From Cryobacterium sp. CG_9.6 (GTDB lineage Bacteria; Actinomycetota; Actinomycetes; Actinomycetales; Microbacteriaceae), in assembly GCF_029893365.1 (NCBI RefSeq), contig NZ_JARXUZ010000001.1, forward strand, positions 1-64,000: 64,000 bases of DNA. Direction: 5' to 3'. Made by a program: the position numbers and the translations under genes. Positions 8,891-18,106 of this stretch are shown in pieces (positions within the stretch are counted from its first letter, which is position 1; each line of letters opens with the position of its first letter). The notes under the pieces were generated by a model. It did not search any database and had not been told where the DNA came from. It was given only the letters and a program-made list of their open reading frames with translations.

Positions 8891-9228
8891 GACGCGGCGG
8901 GAGCTGCCGTGCCGCCGGCGATCTGCACGTGGTGGTGAATGACCTCGGCGATCACGAAGTTGAGGAACTTCTCCGCAAAAGCGGGGTCGAGGTGGGCCTC
9001 GAGGGCCAGATTACGCAGCCGATCAATCTGCTGCAGTTCACGCCCCGGGTCGGCGGGCGGCAGGCCATGGGCAGCCTTCAGTCGCCCCACCTGCTGAGTG
9101 AATTTGAACCGCTCAGCCAGCAGATGAATGAGCGCGGCATCGATATTGTCGATGCTTTCGCGAATGCTGTGCAGCTGGTCAATTGCATCTTGTCCCGCGT
9201 CGGCGGGGAGTTCCTCGTTTACAGCCAT
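8887..9228 (-). CDS. Chorismate mutase, AroQ type
   Basis: About 113 residues, a single AroQ helical domain converting chorismate to prephenate for Phe/Tyr synthesis. The typical AroQ core is visible: IRESIDNIDAALIHLLAERF, then FTQQVGRLKA with the active-site lysine, and a C-terminal helix EKFLNFVIAEVIHHH. I use ATG 9226-9228 (MAVNEELPAD); an in-frame ATG at 9246 would add six residues. No secretion signal is present, so it is the cytoplasmic form. It is the first gene of a two-gene unit with the SDR. Confidence 0.86.
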   Translation of the reverse strand: MAVNEELPADAGQDAIDQLHSIRESIDNIDAALIHLLAERFKFTQQVGRLKAAHGLPPADPGRELQQIDRLRNLALEAHLDPAFAEKFLNFVIAEVIHHHVQIAGGTAAPAAS

Positions 9229-9288
9229 GCTTTGACGATAATGCATCGGTGTCGATCACCCCTGCCCGGGCGCGGGCCGCGGGTGCAT

Positions 9289-10254
9289 TCAGGGCAACGG
9301 ATCGGCGACTGCCGAGGTTACGCGGCGCGCGGGGAGACCGAGCCGCAGCCGCTTCTGGGTGAGGAGGATGCCGACAAGAACGAGCACGGCACCGGCGGGT
9401 TCGTGCCAGGAGAACGTTTCGGCCAGCACGAGCACTCCAAGCACCACACCCACGACGGGCGTGACGTACGTGACCATCGAGGCGTTCGTGGGACCCCAGG
9501 CCCGCAGCACGTTGATATTCCAAATGTAGGCGAGGCCCGTACCGAGGGCGCCGAGGGTGAGCAGGCTCGCCACGATGGGCCAGCTCAGCTGCACCGGATT
9601 CCAGGCGACCACGGGCGTGAGCACCAGCATGATCGCGCCGGCAAGGCCGATATTCAGGAACGCGAACGTACTCCCCGCGATGGGACGCCCGCTGAGAAAC
9701 CTGCGGGTGTACCCGAAGGTGAAGCCGTAACAGACGCCAGCACCGAGGCAGGCGAACTGGCCCCAGAGATCCCCGGTGAGCGCCGAGTACTGCCAGGGCC
9801 CGATGATAATGACGACCCCGAAGATGCCCACCAGAACCCCCACCACCTGGCCGCGCACGAGACGCTCCACCCGAAACGCGTAGGTGGCCATCAACGCGGT
9901 CATGATGGGTGTCACCGCGTTGTAGATGCTCGCGAGGCTCGACGAGACATACTGCTCAGCCCAGGCGAAGAGGAGGTGTGGCACGACGCATCCGCTGATC
10001 GCGATGACGAAGAAGTGCACCCAGACCAGGGGCTCACGAGGCAGCACCGGGCCACCGTTCACGCGCGGGCGTCGGGCCAGCACGATGAGGCCAAGGGTGA
10101 GGCCGCCGAGGACAAGCCGCGACCAGGCCACTTGGCCGAAGGTGACCTCCTGAAGGGCAATCTTCATGAAGAGAAAACTGGCTCCCCAGATGAGGCCCAT
10201 TCCGAGGAACTGCAGGCCCACGAGGGTGTTGCGGGACGACGTCGTTGGGCTCAC
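9289..10254 (-). CDS. EamA/DMT family transporter
   Basis: 321 residues with about ten hydrophobic helices in two EamA repeats: GLIWGASFLFMKIAL at the start of the first and FAFLNIGLAGAIMLV in the second. It starts at GTG 10252-10254. Members export amino acids or other small metabolites; the substrate is not predictable. It is divergent from the GNAT gene at 10360, with about 100 bp of shared promoter region between them. Confidence 0.84.
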   Translation of the reverse strand: MSPTTSSRNTLVGLQFLGMGLIWGASFLFMKIALQEVTFGQVAWSRLVLGGLTLGLIVLARRPRVNGGPVLPREPLVWVHFFVIAISGCVVPHLLFAWAEQYVSSSLASIYNAVTPIMTALMATYAFRVERLVRGQVVGVLVGIFGVVIIIGPWQYSALTGDLWGQFACLGAGVCYGFTFGYTRRFLSGRPIAGSTFAFLNIGLAGAIMLVLTPVVAWNPVQLSWPIVASLLTLGALGTGLAYIWNINVLRAWGPTNASMVTYVTPVVGVVLGVLVLAETFSWHEPAGAVLVLVGILLTQKRLRLGLPARRVTSAVADPLP

Positions 10255-10359
10255 GTCACGAGACTATCGCGCGCCGCGGGGGCTGTTCCACACTGCAGCG
10301 GGTAGCGACGGACCCCACCAACACCTCACCCGGGGCGGTGAGGCCGTTAGCATCGAGAG

Positions 10360-10899
10360 ATGTCCGATTCTGTTCAGCTGTCCCCCACCGTGACGCTCCG
10401 AACGCTCCGCGGTGGAGACGCCCCCGCTCTGCTCGACGCTTACACGCGCAATCGCGCTCACCTTGCTCCGTGGGATCCGGCCCGGCTGGACTCGTTCTTC
10501 ACCCTCAGCGTGCAGCAGGCCATGGTCGCCGTGCAACGTGAGGAACTTGCCATGGGAACGGGTCTGCCCCTGGTGCTCCTGGAAGATGGCCGCATTGTGG
10601 GCCGCATGACGCTGTCCCGAATCGTGCGCGGTCCGCTGCAGAGTGCCAGCGTGGGGTACTTTATCGATGCGGAGTGCACCGGGCGCGGTCTGGCATCCGC
10701 TGCCCTCGCGCACATTGTGCGACAGGCGGATCGAACCCTGGGCCTGCACCGGATCGAGGCCAGCACGCTGCTGCATAACGTGGGGTCGCAGCACGTGCTG
10801 CGCGGGGTCGGGTTTGAGCAGTTCGGCATGGCGAAGGAGTTTTTGAAGATCGCCGGTACGTGGCAGGACCACCTGCTGTTTCACAAGATATTGGGGTGA
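10360..10899 (+). CDS. GNAT N-acetyltransferase (RimJ/RimL type)
   Basis: 179 residues. The N-terminal strand VTLRTLRGGDA is typical of RimJ/RimL-like acetyltransferases. The acetyl-CoA motif TGRGLASAAL sits near residue 107, and HRIEASTLLHNVGSQHVL before the C-terminal strand is the usual 'N..S..V' helix. It probably acetylates a protein N-terminus or a small amine. The downstream intergenic region holds an 84-bp tandem repeat. Confidence 0.82.
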   Translation: MSDSVQLSPTVTLRTLRGGDAPALLDAYTRNRAHLAPWDPARLDSFFTLSVQQAMVAVQREELAMGTGLPLVLLEDGRIVGRMTLSRIVRGPLQSASVGYFIDAECTGRGLASAALAHIVRQADRTLGLHRIEASTLLHNVGSQHVLRGVGFEQFGMAKEFLKIAGTWQDHLLFHKILG

Positions 10900-10910
10900 G
10901 GACAGCTCGT

Positions 10911-11073
10911 GAGATCGGGTCACGAGGTCTCGACCGCGCCGTAGACGGCGCCTGCTCGACCAGCGAAATGGGGGCACGGCGCGGGGCGCGGGGCGAGATC
11001 GGGTCACGAGGTCTCGACCGCGCCGTAGACGGCGCCTGCTCGACCAGCGAGATGGGGGCGCGGCGCGGGGCGC
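10911..11073. repeat. Two tandem copies of an 84-bp intergenic repeat
   Basis: Unit 1 starts at 10911 and unit 2 at 10995, giving a period of 84 bp. The first 76 or so bases of each match, apart from A-to-G changes in AGCGAAATG/AGCGAGATG and GGCACGG/GGCGCGG. Each unit contains GGTCTCGACC, a GCGCC/GGCGC mini-hairpin and CTCGACCAGCGA, resembling dispersed palindromic repeats of Microbacteriaceae intergenic DNA (from memory). A GC-only simple sequence built on GCGCGGGG continues to about 11114. Confidence 0.85.
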
Positions 11074-11114
11074 GAGCGCGGGGCGGGGGCGCGGGGCGCG
11101 GCGCGGGGCGGGGG

Positions 11115-11756
11115 CTAGCGGGGGACGTTTCGGTAGGTGATGGAGCGGGCGGGGATTGCGTCTACCTTGGCCTGGAGGCGGGCGCGCACCGCGGGCCATT
11201 CGTCGATGAGGATCGAGTACATGGCGGTGTCCCGCCAGCTGCCGTCGGTGCGCACCTCATGACGACGCAGCACACCCTCAAACGTGGCACCAACGGCCTC
11301 GATGGTTGCTCTCGACCGGGTATTGATGGCATCGGCTTGAATGGTGATGCGACCGAAGTCGTTGCGGAAGGCCTCGGTGAGCAGCAGAAGTGTGCACTCG
11401 GTGTTCACGCCGGTGCCCCAGACGCGCGGGTCGTACGCGGTCCAGCCCAGCTGGGCGCTCTCGTTTTCGAGATCAAAGTCGCCCAGCGTAATGGTGCCCA
11501 CGGCATCACCGTCGTTCAGCCCGCCGAGTAGCCTCACCACGTACGGCAGGCTCTCCCACTGAAAATAGTCGCGTGCCCAGATGACGAAACCATCGACATC
11601 CGTTCGTAAAGCCGCCAGGCCACCGCCATAACCGGACTCGAAAACGACCCGCTTCGCGATGGCTCGGTGGAGGTCGGGGAGGGCTTCACCACCGAGCGGT
11701 TGCAGCTGCACAAAACGACCCCGAAGGGTGGCGGAGGGCGGACGTCGGGCGGTCAC
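11115..11756 (-). CDS. GNAT N-acetyltransferase (RimJ/RimL type)
   Basis: 213 residues. The core is RFVQLQPLGGEALPDL, then VVRLLGGLNDGDAVGTITL, the acetyl-CoA loop VWGTGVNTECTLLLL and a C-terminal INTRSRATIEAVGATFEGVL, which is the classic RimJ/RimL pattern (GxG loop, then N-S-x-x-E). Proteins of this type acetylate ribosomal protein N-termini or xenobiotic amines. It ends within 45 bp of the GC-rich repeat tract. No functional partner is visible next to it. Confidence 0.8.
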   Translation of the reverse strand: MTARRPPSATLRGRFVQLQPLGGEALPDLHRAIAKRVVFESGYGGGLAALRTDVDGFVIWARDYFQWESLPYVVRLLGGLNDGDAVGTITLGDFDLENESAQLGWTAYDPRVWGTGVNTECTLLLLTEAFRNDFGRITIQADAINTRSRATIEAVGATFEGVLRRHEVRTDGSWRDTAMYSILIDEWPAVRARLQAKVDAIPARSITYRNVPR

Positions 11757-11807
11757 GACATCATTGTGCCAGTTACTGCGGGCAATGCAATGGGCGACGG
11801 CAAACCC

Positions 11808-13328
11808 TTAGTGAGCGTTCGCGGCGATGTGAAAGGCCGCGGGCTGGAACGTGCCGTTCCTCTCCCGGAACGCGCGCGCCGTGCCCGGCCACAACAGGGT
11901 GAGTCGTTGGCTTCGGTCATCCACGTACCAACTCGTGCAGGCGCCCCGCAGCCACACGGTGGGCTGGCTCATCGCATCGATCAGCTGCGTGTAGCCCTGT
12001 TCCGCTGCGTGCGTCACCTCCAGCACCGCGTCACCGTTCGCCGCCCGAAAGTCGAGCGCCCCCAGGATGTAATCGATCTGCGTCTCGATCATGTAAATCG
12101 CTGAATTGTGCCCGAGGCTGGCATTGGGTCCGTCGATGATGAAGAGGTTGGGGTAGCCGTGAACAACCGTGGAGGCAAAGGACGTCATACCGTTCGACCA
12201 GTGCGTGGAGAGTGTGACGCCCGATCGTCCCACGATGCGGTCGGCGAAGGGCGGCCTCGTGGTGTGAAAGCCGGTGGCGAAGACGATGACATCAAGGTCG
12301 TAAGCGTTGCCGCTGGCAGCGCTGGCCGTGGAGCCCGCCACGGCGGACAGCGCCGAGCTTTCGACCGTCACATGGCTGCTCGACAGTGCGGGGTAGTACT
12401 CGTTTGAGAGCAACACGCGCTTGCAGCCGATTTCGTACTCCGGTGTCAGTCGTGCGCGCAGCTCGGGGTCGGCAATTCCCTCCGCCAGGTTGAGGAGCGC
12501 GCGGGCGCGGAGCGCATTGATCTTTTCCGGGATCCCCAGGCGCTCCTCGAAGGCTTCTTCCGCCTGGGAGAAGATCGCGGATCGGGATTCGTCGAGCACG
12601 TCGGGGTCGCTCCGAAACACGTACCGCTCGGCGGGTGAGTAGGAACGGTCGGGCCGCGGCACCACCCAGGCGGCGCTGCGCTGAAACACCACCATCTCGG
12701 CCGCCACCTTCGCGACGGACGGAACGATCTGGATGGCGGAGGCACCGGTACCCACAATGCCCACGCGCGCTCCCGCGAGGCTCACTGAGTGATCCCACCG
12801 GCTCGAGTGAAAGACGTCGCCCGAGAACGTGTCCAGCCCGTCTAGTGCCGGCATTTGTGCGTCCGAGAGTCGTCCGGCGGCCGACACGAGCACGCGAGCG
12901 GTGCAGACTCCGCGCGTTGTTGTGATGAGCCACCGCTCCTCGGCCTCGATCCAGCGTGCTTCCAGAACCTCGGTGCTCAACCGCAGGTGTGGGAGCAGGC
13001 CCTCATCGCGCACGCACTCTTGCAAATATTCCAGGATCTCCGCCCCGGCGGGAAACACGTGGGTCCAATCGGGTTTCTGCCGAAACGAGAAGGAGTACAG
13101 GTGAGAGGGGATGTCGCAGGCGACCCCGGGGTAGGTGTTGTCCCGCCACGTTCCACCAATATCTGCGGCGCGTTCCAGAACAAGAAAGTTATCGAATCCC
13201 CGGCGGGCCAACTGGATGCCGAGGCCCACCCCACCAAAGCCCGCCCCCAGAATGACAACGTCGACATCCGCGCCGTGAAGCATGTCGTGCGGCACGTCGT
13301 CCTGGTCACCCGGGTGTGCCACCCTCAC
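11808..13328 (-). CDS. Flavin-containing monooxygenase, Baeyer-Villiger type
   Basis: 506 residues with two dinucleotide-binding motifs, GAGFGGVGLG (FAD, about residue 28) and GTGASAIQ (NADPH). Between them is the Baeyer-Villiger fingerprint FSGDVFHSSRWDH, which fits FxGxxxHxxxW followed by Asp. The ATG motif region appears as VIVFATGFHTTRP. It would oxidise a ketone to an ester or N/S-oxygenate a substrate with NADPH and O2. The GTG start overlaps the fbiC stop (GTGTGA), so it is translationally coupled to fbiC. This partner is odd because the family uses NADPH, not F420. Confidence 0.87.
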   Translation of the reverse strand: MRVAHPGDQDDVPHDMLHGADVDVVILGAGFGGVGLGIQLARRGFDNFLVLERAADIGGTWRDNTYPGVACDIPSHLYSFSFRQKPDWTHVFPAGAEILEYLQECVRDEGLLPHLRLSTEVLEARWIEAEERWLITTTRGVCTARVLVSAAGRLSDAQMPALDGLDTFSGDVFHSSRWDHSVSLAGARVGIVGTGASAIQIVPSVAKVAAEMVVFQRSAAWVVPRPDRSYSPAERYVFRSDPDVLDESRSAIFSQAEEAFEERLGIPEKINALRARALLNLAEGIADPELRARLTPEYEIGCKRVLLSNEYYPALSSSHVTVESSALSAVAGSTASAASGNAYDLDVIVFATGFHTTRPPFADRIVGRSGVTLSTHWSNGMTSFASTVVHGYPNLFIIDGPNASLGHNSAIYMIETQIDYILGALDFRAANGDAVLEVTHAAEQGYTQLIDAMSQPTVWLRGACTSWYVDDRSQRLTLLWPGTARAFRERNGTFQPAAFHIAANAH

Positions 13329-15685
13329 ACGCTGCCGTACAGGGTGGTGCGTTGCCGTGTTGACCGGCCGATCTCGGCCGCGGACCTCTCCATCTGCCGC
13401 ACAGCCAGCACCAGGCCGGCTTCCTGACCCGCACCGGGAGAGAGCGTGCCGTCGAGAAGAACCCCGCCCAGGTCATCCGCTCCCCCCTGGAGAACCTGCT
13501 GGCTGGCCCGAATACCCAGCTTGGGCCAGGCGGCCTGGATGTGGTCAATGCTTCCGCTGAGCATCAGCCGGGCCACCGCATGCAGTGCTCGGGTTTGGTC
13601 AATCGTGGGACCGGACCCCCCGATCGCTCCGAGCGCCGCGGGAAAGCCGGCCGGCACGAACGGCATGGGAATGAACTCGGTGAACCCATTCGTCTCGTTC
13701 TGAATCCGGATCAGCGCTCGAAGATGCGCTACCTGCTGGCTGGGCGACTCGATGTGGCCGTAGACCATGGTTGCCGTTGACCGCAGTCCGGTGCGATGCG
13801 CGGCCGTGATCAGGCTCGTCCAGACGGCCACCGTGAGGTCTTTCCCGCCCGAAAGCGTGTGACGGATGCCGTCATCCAGGATCCACGCACCGGTGCCCGG
13901 AACGGAACCCAGGCCGGCCTCCCGGAGCGCGTGCAGAAATTCGGCCGGGGCGAGCCCACAGCGCGAGGCCCCATCGAGGATCTCCACGGGCCGGAGGGCG
14001 TGCAGGTGCAGGTTCGGATTGCGGGTGCTGATTCTGCGCACCAGGTCGAGGTAGGTTGCCCCGGGCAGTGCCGGGTCGATTGCGCCCTGAATGCAGAGCT
14101 CCGTGGCACCCAGCAGGGTGGCCTCATCCACGAGTTCGTCCAGCGTTTCCGCCGAGAGCCGGGCCGGGAACAGTGACGAGTCGACGTTTCGATTCACCAC
14201 ATACGTCACCGCGTCACCGACCGTGTCCTGGCGCAGGGCGTCGGCGATGGCGGTGAGCACCGTCAGGTCGGCTCCCGTGGCGCCGAGCAGGGTGACGTAG
14301 TCGTCATCGCTCAGGCCGGTGGGAGTCGTCTCGGCCGCCCGGAGGACAACGGCGACCGACCCTTCACCACGGGGCGACCGACCGGGCACGGGAAGTTCCG
14401 CCGTCCACGGGCGCCCGACGAGCGGGGCATCCTCCCGGGCCATCCCCGTGTGCGGATCTGCCAGGGCGAGCAGGTGCGGCGCCACCCGGGGGTCAATCCA
14501 CGGCTCCCCCGCACGAATGTAGTGCGGGTGAGCGGTGAGGCGCTCGCGCAGTTCGAAGCCGCTCTCGGCGGTCAGGCGGGCAAGCTCGTCGATCTGCGGC
14601 CAGGGCCGTTCCGGGTTGACGTGATCCGGGGTGAGCGGACTCACTCCGCCCCAATCGTCGATACCCGCACGGATCAGCAGGGAGAGCTCCGCCGCGTCGG
14701 TCAGATTCGGTGGGGCCTGGATGCGCGATCCGGCACCCAGCACCAGCCGGGTGACCGCCACGGCCGCCACATACTCCTGAGTGGCCAGGTCGTTCGCGCG
14801 CATCATGGCCGTCGCCGGCTTGGCACGGAAGTTCTGCACAATGACTTCCTGAATGTGCCCATGGCGGTCGGACGAGTCACGAATGGCGAACATCGCATCC
14901 ACTCGTTCAGCATTGTTCTCCCCGATGCCCAGCAGGACCCCGGTGGTGAAGGGGATATTCGAACGGCCGGCGTCCTCGAGAACCCGCAGTCGCACCGCCG
15001 GGTCCTTGTCGGGAGACCCGTAGTGCGGGCCGCCCTTCTCGGACCAGAGCCTCGTGGCGGTGGTCTCGAGCATCATGCCCATTGAAGGTGCCACGGGCTT
15101 GAGCCGCTGCATTTCCGCCCACGTCATGACGCCGGGGTTGAGGTGAGCCAGAAGCCCGGTCTCCTCCAGGATGAGGATCGCCATGTGGCGCATGTACTCG
15201 AGCGTCGACTCATAGCCGTGGCTGTCGAGCCACTCGCGGGCAACGGGCCACCGGTTCTCGGGACGATCTCCCAGCGTGAAGAGAACCTCCTTGCAGCCGA
15301 GGGCCGCGCCGTCCCGAGCGACATTGAGGATTTCCTCCGGCGACAGGTAGGGCGTTTCACCGGACTTCAGCAACTGGCCGGGCGTCTGCACAAAGGTGCA
15401 GTAGTGGCATCGGTCTTGGCAGAGGCGGGTCAGCGGAACAAAAACCTTGCGTGAGTAGGTGATCACGCCCGAGCGACCCGCCACCTCGAGGCCGCGATCG
15501 CGAACCCTGCCGGCGATGCGCAGCAGCCGGTCCAACTCCTGGTCGCGAGCGCTCAGCAGCGTCTCGGCATCGATTGCGCTCACGGCCTCGCCGGCTTCAA
15601 CCCGGTCGAGAGCCTCGCGAATCAGATCGGTGTGCGGCTCGACTCCAGTGGAGGAGTCGGCGATGGTACGGGCGGTGGCAGACAT
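13325..15685 (-). CDS. fbiC: FO synthase FbiC (CofG-CofH fusion) lacking the CofH cysteine cluster
   Basis: 786 residues. FbiC makes FO, the deazaflavin core of coenzyme F420, from tyrosine and a ribityl-diaminouracil using two radical-SAM domains. The N-terminal CofG half is intact: Cys89, Cys93 and Cys96 in LCQDRCHYC, then FTLGDRPENRW. The CofH half keeps TYVVNRN (about residue 492), ELCIQGAID, IPGTGAWILDD-like SVPGTGAWILDD, MVYGHIESP, GFTEFIPMPFVP and GGADDLGG. The stretch after VVNRN, where CofH has Cx3Cx2C, reads VDSSLFPARLSAETL and has no cysteine; other frames do not restore it. CofH activity is therefore doubtful. ATG 15685 has an AGGAAAG ribosome site. Confidence 0.88.
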   Translation of the reverse strand: MSATARTIADSSTGVEPHTDLIREALDRVEAGEAVSAIDAETLLSARDQELDRLLRIAGRVRDRGLEVAGRSGVITYSRKVFVPLTRLCQDRCHYCTFVQTPGQLLKSGETPYLSPEEILNVARDGAALGCKEVLFTLGDRPENRWPVAREWLDSHGYESTLEYMRHMAILILEETGLLAHLNPGVMTWAEMQRLKPVAPSMGMMLETTATRLWSEKGGPHYGSPDKDPAVRLRVLEDAGRSNIPFTTGVLLGIGENNAERVDAMFAIRDSSDRHGHIQEVIVQNFRAKPATAMMRANDLATQEYVAAVAVTRLVLGAGSRIQAPPNLTDAAELSLLIRAGIDDWGGVSPLTPDHVNPERPWPQIDELARLTAESGFELRERLTAHPHYIRAGEPWIDPRVAPHLLALADPHTGMAREDAPLVGRPWTAELPVPGRSPRGEGSVAVVLRAAETTPTGLSDDDYVTLLGATGADLTVLTAIADALRQDTVGDAVTYVVNRNVDSSLFPARLSAETLDELVDEATLLGATELCIQGAIDPALPGATYLDLVRRISTRNPNLHLHALRPVEILDGASRCGLAPAEFLHALREAGLGSVPGTGAWILDDGIRHTLSGGKDLTVAVWTSLITAAHRTGLRSTATMVYGHIESPSQQVAHLRALIRIQNETNGFTEFIPMPFVPAGFPAALGAIGGSGPTIDQTRALHAVARLMLSGSIDHIQAAWPKLGIRASQQVLQGGADDLGGVLLDGTLSPGAGQEAGLVLAVRQMERSAAEIGRSTRQRTTLYGSV

Positions 15686-15835
15686 GGCTTTCCTGAGTGG
15701 ACGGTCGATCCCCGACAGCCCAAAGCCAGGCCCAAAAACAGATTCGAGCCGAGCCTACACCCCGGCATACCGGCATTCTTTGGCCGTCAACCGATCACAA
15801 CCGGGCCACCGGGGTGGTGGTGCCCGCGCTCAGAC
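15686..15835 (-). other. Intergenic gap between purA and fbiC
   Basis: 150 bp without a gene. It contains an imperfect GC-rich hairpin (about 15801-15827, GGGCCACC pairing with GGTGGTGCCC) just after the purA stop. That could attenuate transcription, but no T-run follows it on the purA strand. The fbiC ribosome site AGGAAAG lies at the far end. Confidence 0.4.
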
Positions 15836-17122
15836 CTAGTCGATCAGGTCGTGACGCACCACAATCGCTTCGCGGTCGGGCCCCACACCGATGGCCGAGA
15901 TGCGAGCACCGCTGATGGATTCGAGCTTGAGCACATAGTCCTGAGCGGCCTGCGGCAGGTCGGCAAAGGTGCGCACACCGGTGATGTCTTCGGTCCAGCC
16001 CGCGAACTCCTCGTAGATGGGAGTTGCGTGGTGAAAGTCGGACTGCGACACGGGCACCTCGTCGACGCGAACACCGTCAACGGAGTAGGCGACACACACC
16101 GGGATAGTGGCGAGGCCGGTGAGCACGTCGAGCTTAGTGAGCACAAAGTCGGTGACGCCGTTGATGCGCGCCGTGTAGCGCGCCACCGGGGCGTCGTACC
16201 AGCCGGTGCGGCGTGGACGGCCCGTGGTGGTGCCGAACTCGAAGCCCTTCGCGCGCAGGAACTCCCCCGAGTCGTCGAAGAGTTCGGTGGGGAACGGGCC
16301 AGACCCGACGCGAGTCGTGTAGGCCTTGACCACGGCGATGATGCGATCGATGCGGTTGGGCGCAACACCGGAACCGGTCACGGCACCGCCCGACGTGGCG
16401 TTCGACGACGTGACGAACGGGTACGTGCCGTGGTCGACGTCGAGCATCGTGGCCTGGCCACCCTCGAACAGCACGGTCTTGCCGGCCTCGAGCGCCTGGT
16501 GCAGCAGCAGTGCGGTGTCGGCGACCATGGGACGCAGACGCTCGGCGTAGGCGAGCAGCTCCGCCACAATCTCGTCCACCTCGATGGCGCGACGGTTGTA
16601 CACCTTCACGAGGAGGTGGTTCTTCTGGCCGAGAGCACCCTCAACCTTTTGGCGCAAAATGTTCTCATCGAAGAGGTCCTGCACGCGAATGCCCACGCGG
16701 TTGATCTTGTCGGCGTACGCCGGGCCGATTCCGCGGCCGGTAGTGCCGATCTGGCGCTTACCGAGAAAACGCTCGGTCACCTTGTCGAGTGTGCGGTGGT
16801 ACTGGGTGATGAGGTGCGCGTTGGCGCTCACCTTGAGGCGGGAGACGTCAACGCCACGCTCGCTGAGGGCATCGAGCTCTTCGAAGAGCACCTCAATGTC
16901 CACAACAACGCCGTTGGCGATGACCGGGGTGACCCCGGGGCTCAGGATGCCGGAGGGCAGCAGGTGCAGGGCGTACTTCTCGTCACCAACCACAACGGTG
17001 TGCCCGGCGTTGTTGCCGCCGTTGAACTTGACGACATAGTCGACGCGGCTTCCGAGCAGGTCTGTGGCCTTACCCTTGCCCTCATCGCCCCACTGGGCTC
17101 CGATCAGAACGATCGCTGGCAT
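15836..17122 (-). CDS. purA: Adenylosuccinate synthetase
   Basis: 428 residues, the usual length. It joins IMP and aspartate using GTP in the first committed step to AMP. Signatures are the P-loop-like [11 protein letters not shown] (residues 8-18), the IMP-binding [19 protein letters not shown], and [15 protein letters not shown] with the active-site loop. The start ATG 17120-17122 lies 2 bp after the DUF3151 stop, and the GGAGAGA ribosome site is inside that gene, so the two are coupled. The function is very secure. Confidence 0.97.
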   Translation of the reverse strand: MPAIVLIGAQWGDEGKGKATDLLGSRVDYVVKFNGGNNAGHTVVVGDEKYALHLLPSGILSPGVTPVIANGVVVDIEVLFEELDALSERGVDVSRLKVSANAHLITQYHRTLDKVTERFLGKRQIGTTGRGIGPAYADKINRVGIRVQDLFDENILRQKVEGALGQKNHLLVKVYNRRAIEVDEIVAELLAYAERLRPMVADTALLLHQALEAGKTVLFEGGQATMLDVDHGTYPFVTSSNATSGGAVTGSGVAPNRIDRIIAVVKAYTTRVGSGPFPTELFDDSGEFLRAKGFEFGTTTGRPRRTGWYDAPVARYTARINGVTDFVLTKLDVLTGLATIPVCVAYSVDGVRVDEVPVSQSDFHHATPIYEEFAGWTEDITGVRTFADLPQAAQDYVLKLESISGARISAIGVGPDREAIVVRHDLID

Positions 17123-17124
17123 AT

Positions 17125-17616
17125 TTAGTTCTCTCCTCGAATAACAAAAGCTTCTGTGGGCGGCGCAGGATCAGACCCGGGATTGACCGGAGCGGACTGT
17201 GCTGCCTCAATGCGCGAGATGGCGGTGTGGTCGGCATCCATCAGAAATGATGTCAGGCGCGTGACCTCGTCGTTTTCGCCAATTTCTGCGGACGCCCGGC
17301 GCAGGGCGAAAAGGGCGCGAAGCACCCCACGGTTGGGTTCGTGGCTCCACGGCACCGGGCCGTGGCCCTTCCACCCGGCTCGACGCAGGGCGTCGAGGCC
17401 GCGGTGGTACCCCACGCGGGCGAAGGCATACGACTCGAGCGTGCGCCCTTGGGCGTGCGCCGCATCGGCGAGCTCGGCCCAGGCCAGAGAGGAGGTGGGA
17501 TGCGCCCATGCCACAGCGGCAATATCTGCCTTAGGGGTTCGATTAAGCGAGGCGAGCACCTCCGCTTCCACAGGAAGAAGGGTCGCGGGCTGGTCGAGCA
17601 AATTATCGCCGGTCAC
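17125..17616 (-). CDS. DUF3151 family protein
   Basis: About 163 residues, a soluble actinobacterial protein of unknown function often next to purA or fructose-bisphosphate aldolase genes. Visible features are [55 protein letters not shown] and [11 protein letters not shown], all characteristic of the family. I choose GTG 17614-17616. A TAGTAT element ends five bases upstream, which would give a leaderless transcript and makes the longer start (17643) less likely. It forms an operon with purA. Confidence 0.82.
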   Translation of the reverse strand: MTGDNLLDQPATLLPVEAEVLASLNRTPKADIAAVAWAHPTSSLAWAELADAAHAQGRTLESYAFARVGYHRGLDALRRAGWKGHGPVPWSHEPNRGVLRALFALRRASAEIGENDEVTRLTSFLMDADHTAISRIEAAQSAPVNPGSDPAPPTEAFVIRGEN

Positions 17617-17684
17617 ACTCGATACTATCGTGGCGCGCTGCAATAACCGCTCGGGCCCGTCTCACCGTGTCCGTACGCGCGGTG

Positions 17685-18077
17685 TCAGGTGCCGGCTCCC
17701 ACGATGGCGGGCACGGTGGGTGTGCGCTGCTGCGCGGCAATGCACCAGCCGCCGTCGTGGAAGACATAGGTGGTGGAGACAAAGAACTGGGTGGTCTCCT
17801 CGCCGCGGCGCACCACAGCTCGGGATACGACGATCCCGCCATGGTTGCCGAGACGAATCACGGCCGGTTCGTGCAACTGGTACCCGTCGCAGTCCAGCAG
17901 TGCGAAGCCACCAGACAGTTCGTTGCGCGAGATCACTCCACCCGGCACCACCAGGAGAGCGTCTTGGGTCATGGTGCGCTGAAAATAATCAGCACCCTGA
18001 CCAGCAATTATGGCCTGCCATCCCTCATGTTCTTCATGCAGGAGGCGGGCGGGCAGATCGTCAGTGATCGCAGTCAT
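17685..18077 (-). CDS. NTF2-like protein (DUF4440/SnoaL-like)
   Basis: 130 residues forming one alpha+beta NTF2-like domain: an N-terminal helix EEHEGWQAIIAGQGADYF, a strand region ALLVVPGGVISRNEL and a C-terminal sheet TTYVFHDGGWCIAAQQRTP. Such domains bind small ligands or act as stress-related isomerases or association domains. No catalytic residues can be assigned with confidence. It is on the same strand as the TrmH-like gene, 29 bp downstream of it. Confidence 0.7.
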   Translation of the reverse strand: MTAITDDLPARLLHEEHEGWQAIIAGQGADYFQRTMTQDALLVVPGGVISRNELSGGFALLDCDGYQLHEPAVIRLGNHGGIVVSRAVVRRGEETTQFFVSTTYVFHDGGWCIAAQQRTPTVPAIVGAGT

Positions 18078-18106
18078 GACACCACGCTAGTGCGTACGGG
18101 CGACAA

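Noticed and set aside
8929..10305. Plus-strand open frame of 458 codons opposite chorismate mutase and EamA
   Set aside because: His/Glu/Arg-rich shadow of two recognised genes.
15632..17128. Plus-strand open frame of 498 codons opposite purA
   Set aside because: It mirrors purA over its whole length, which has all synthetase motifs. The product is His/Val/Glu-rich without any domain.
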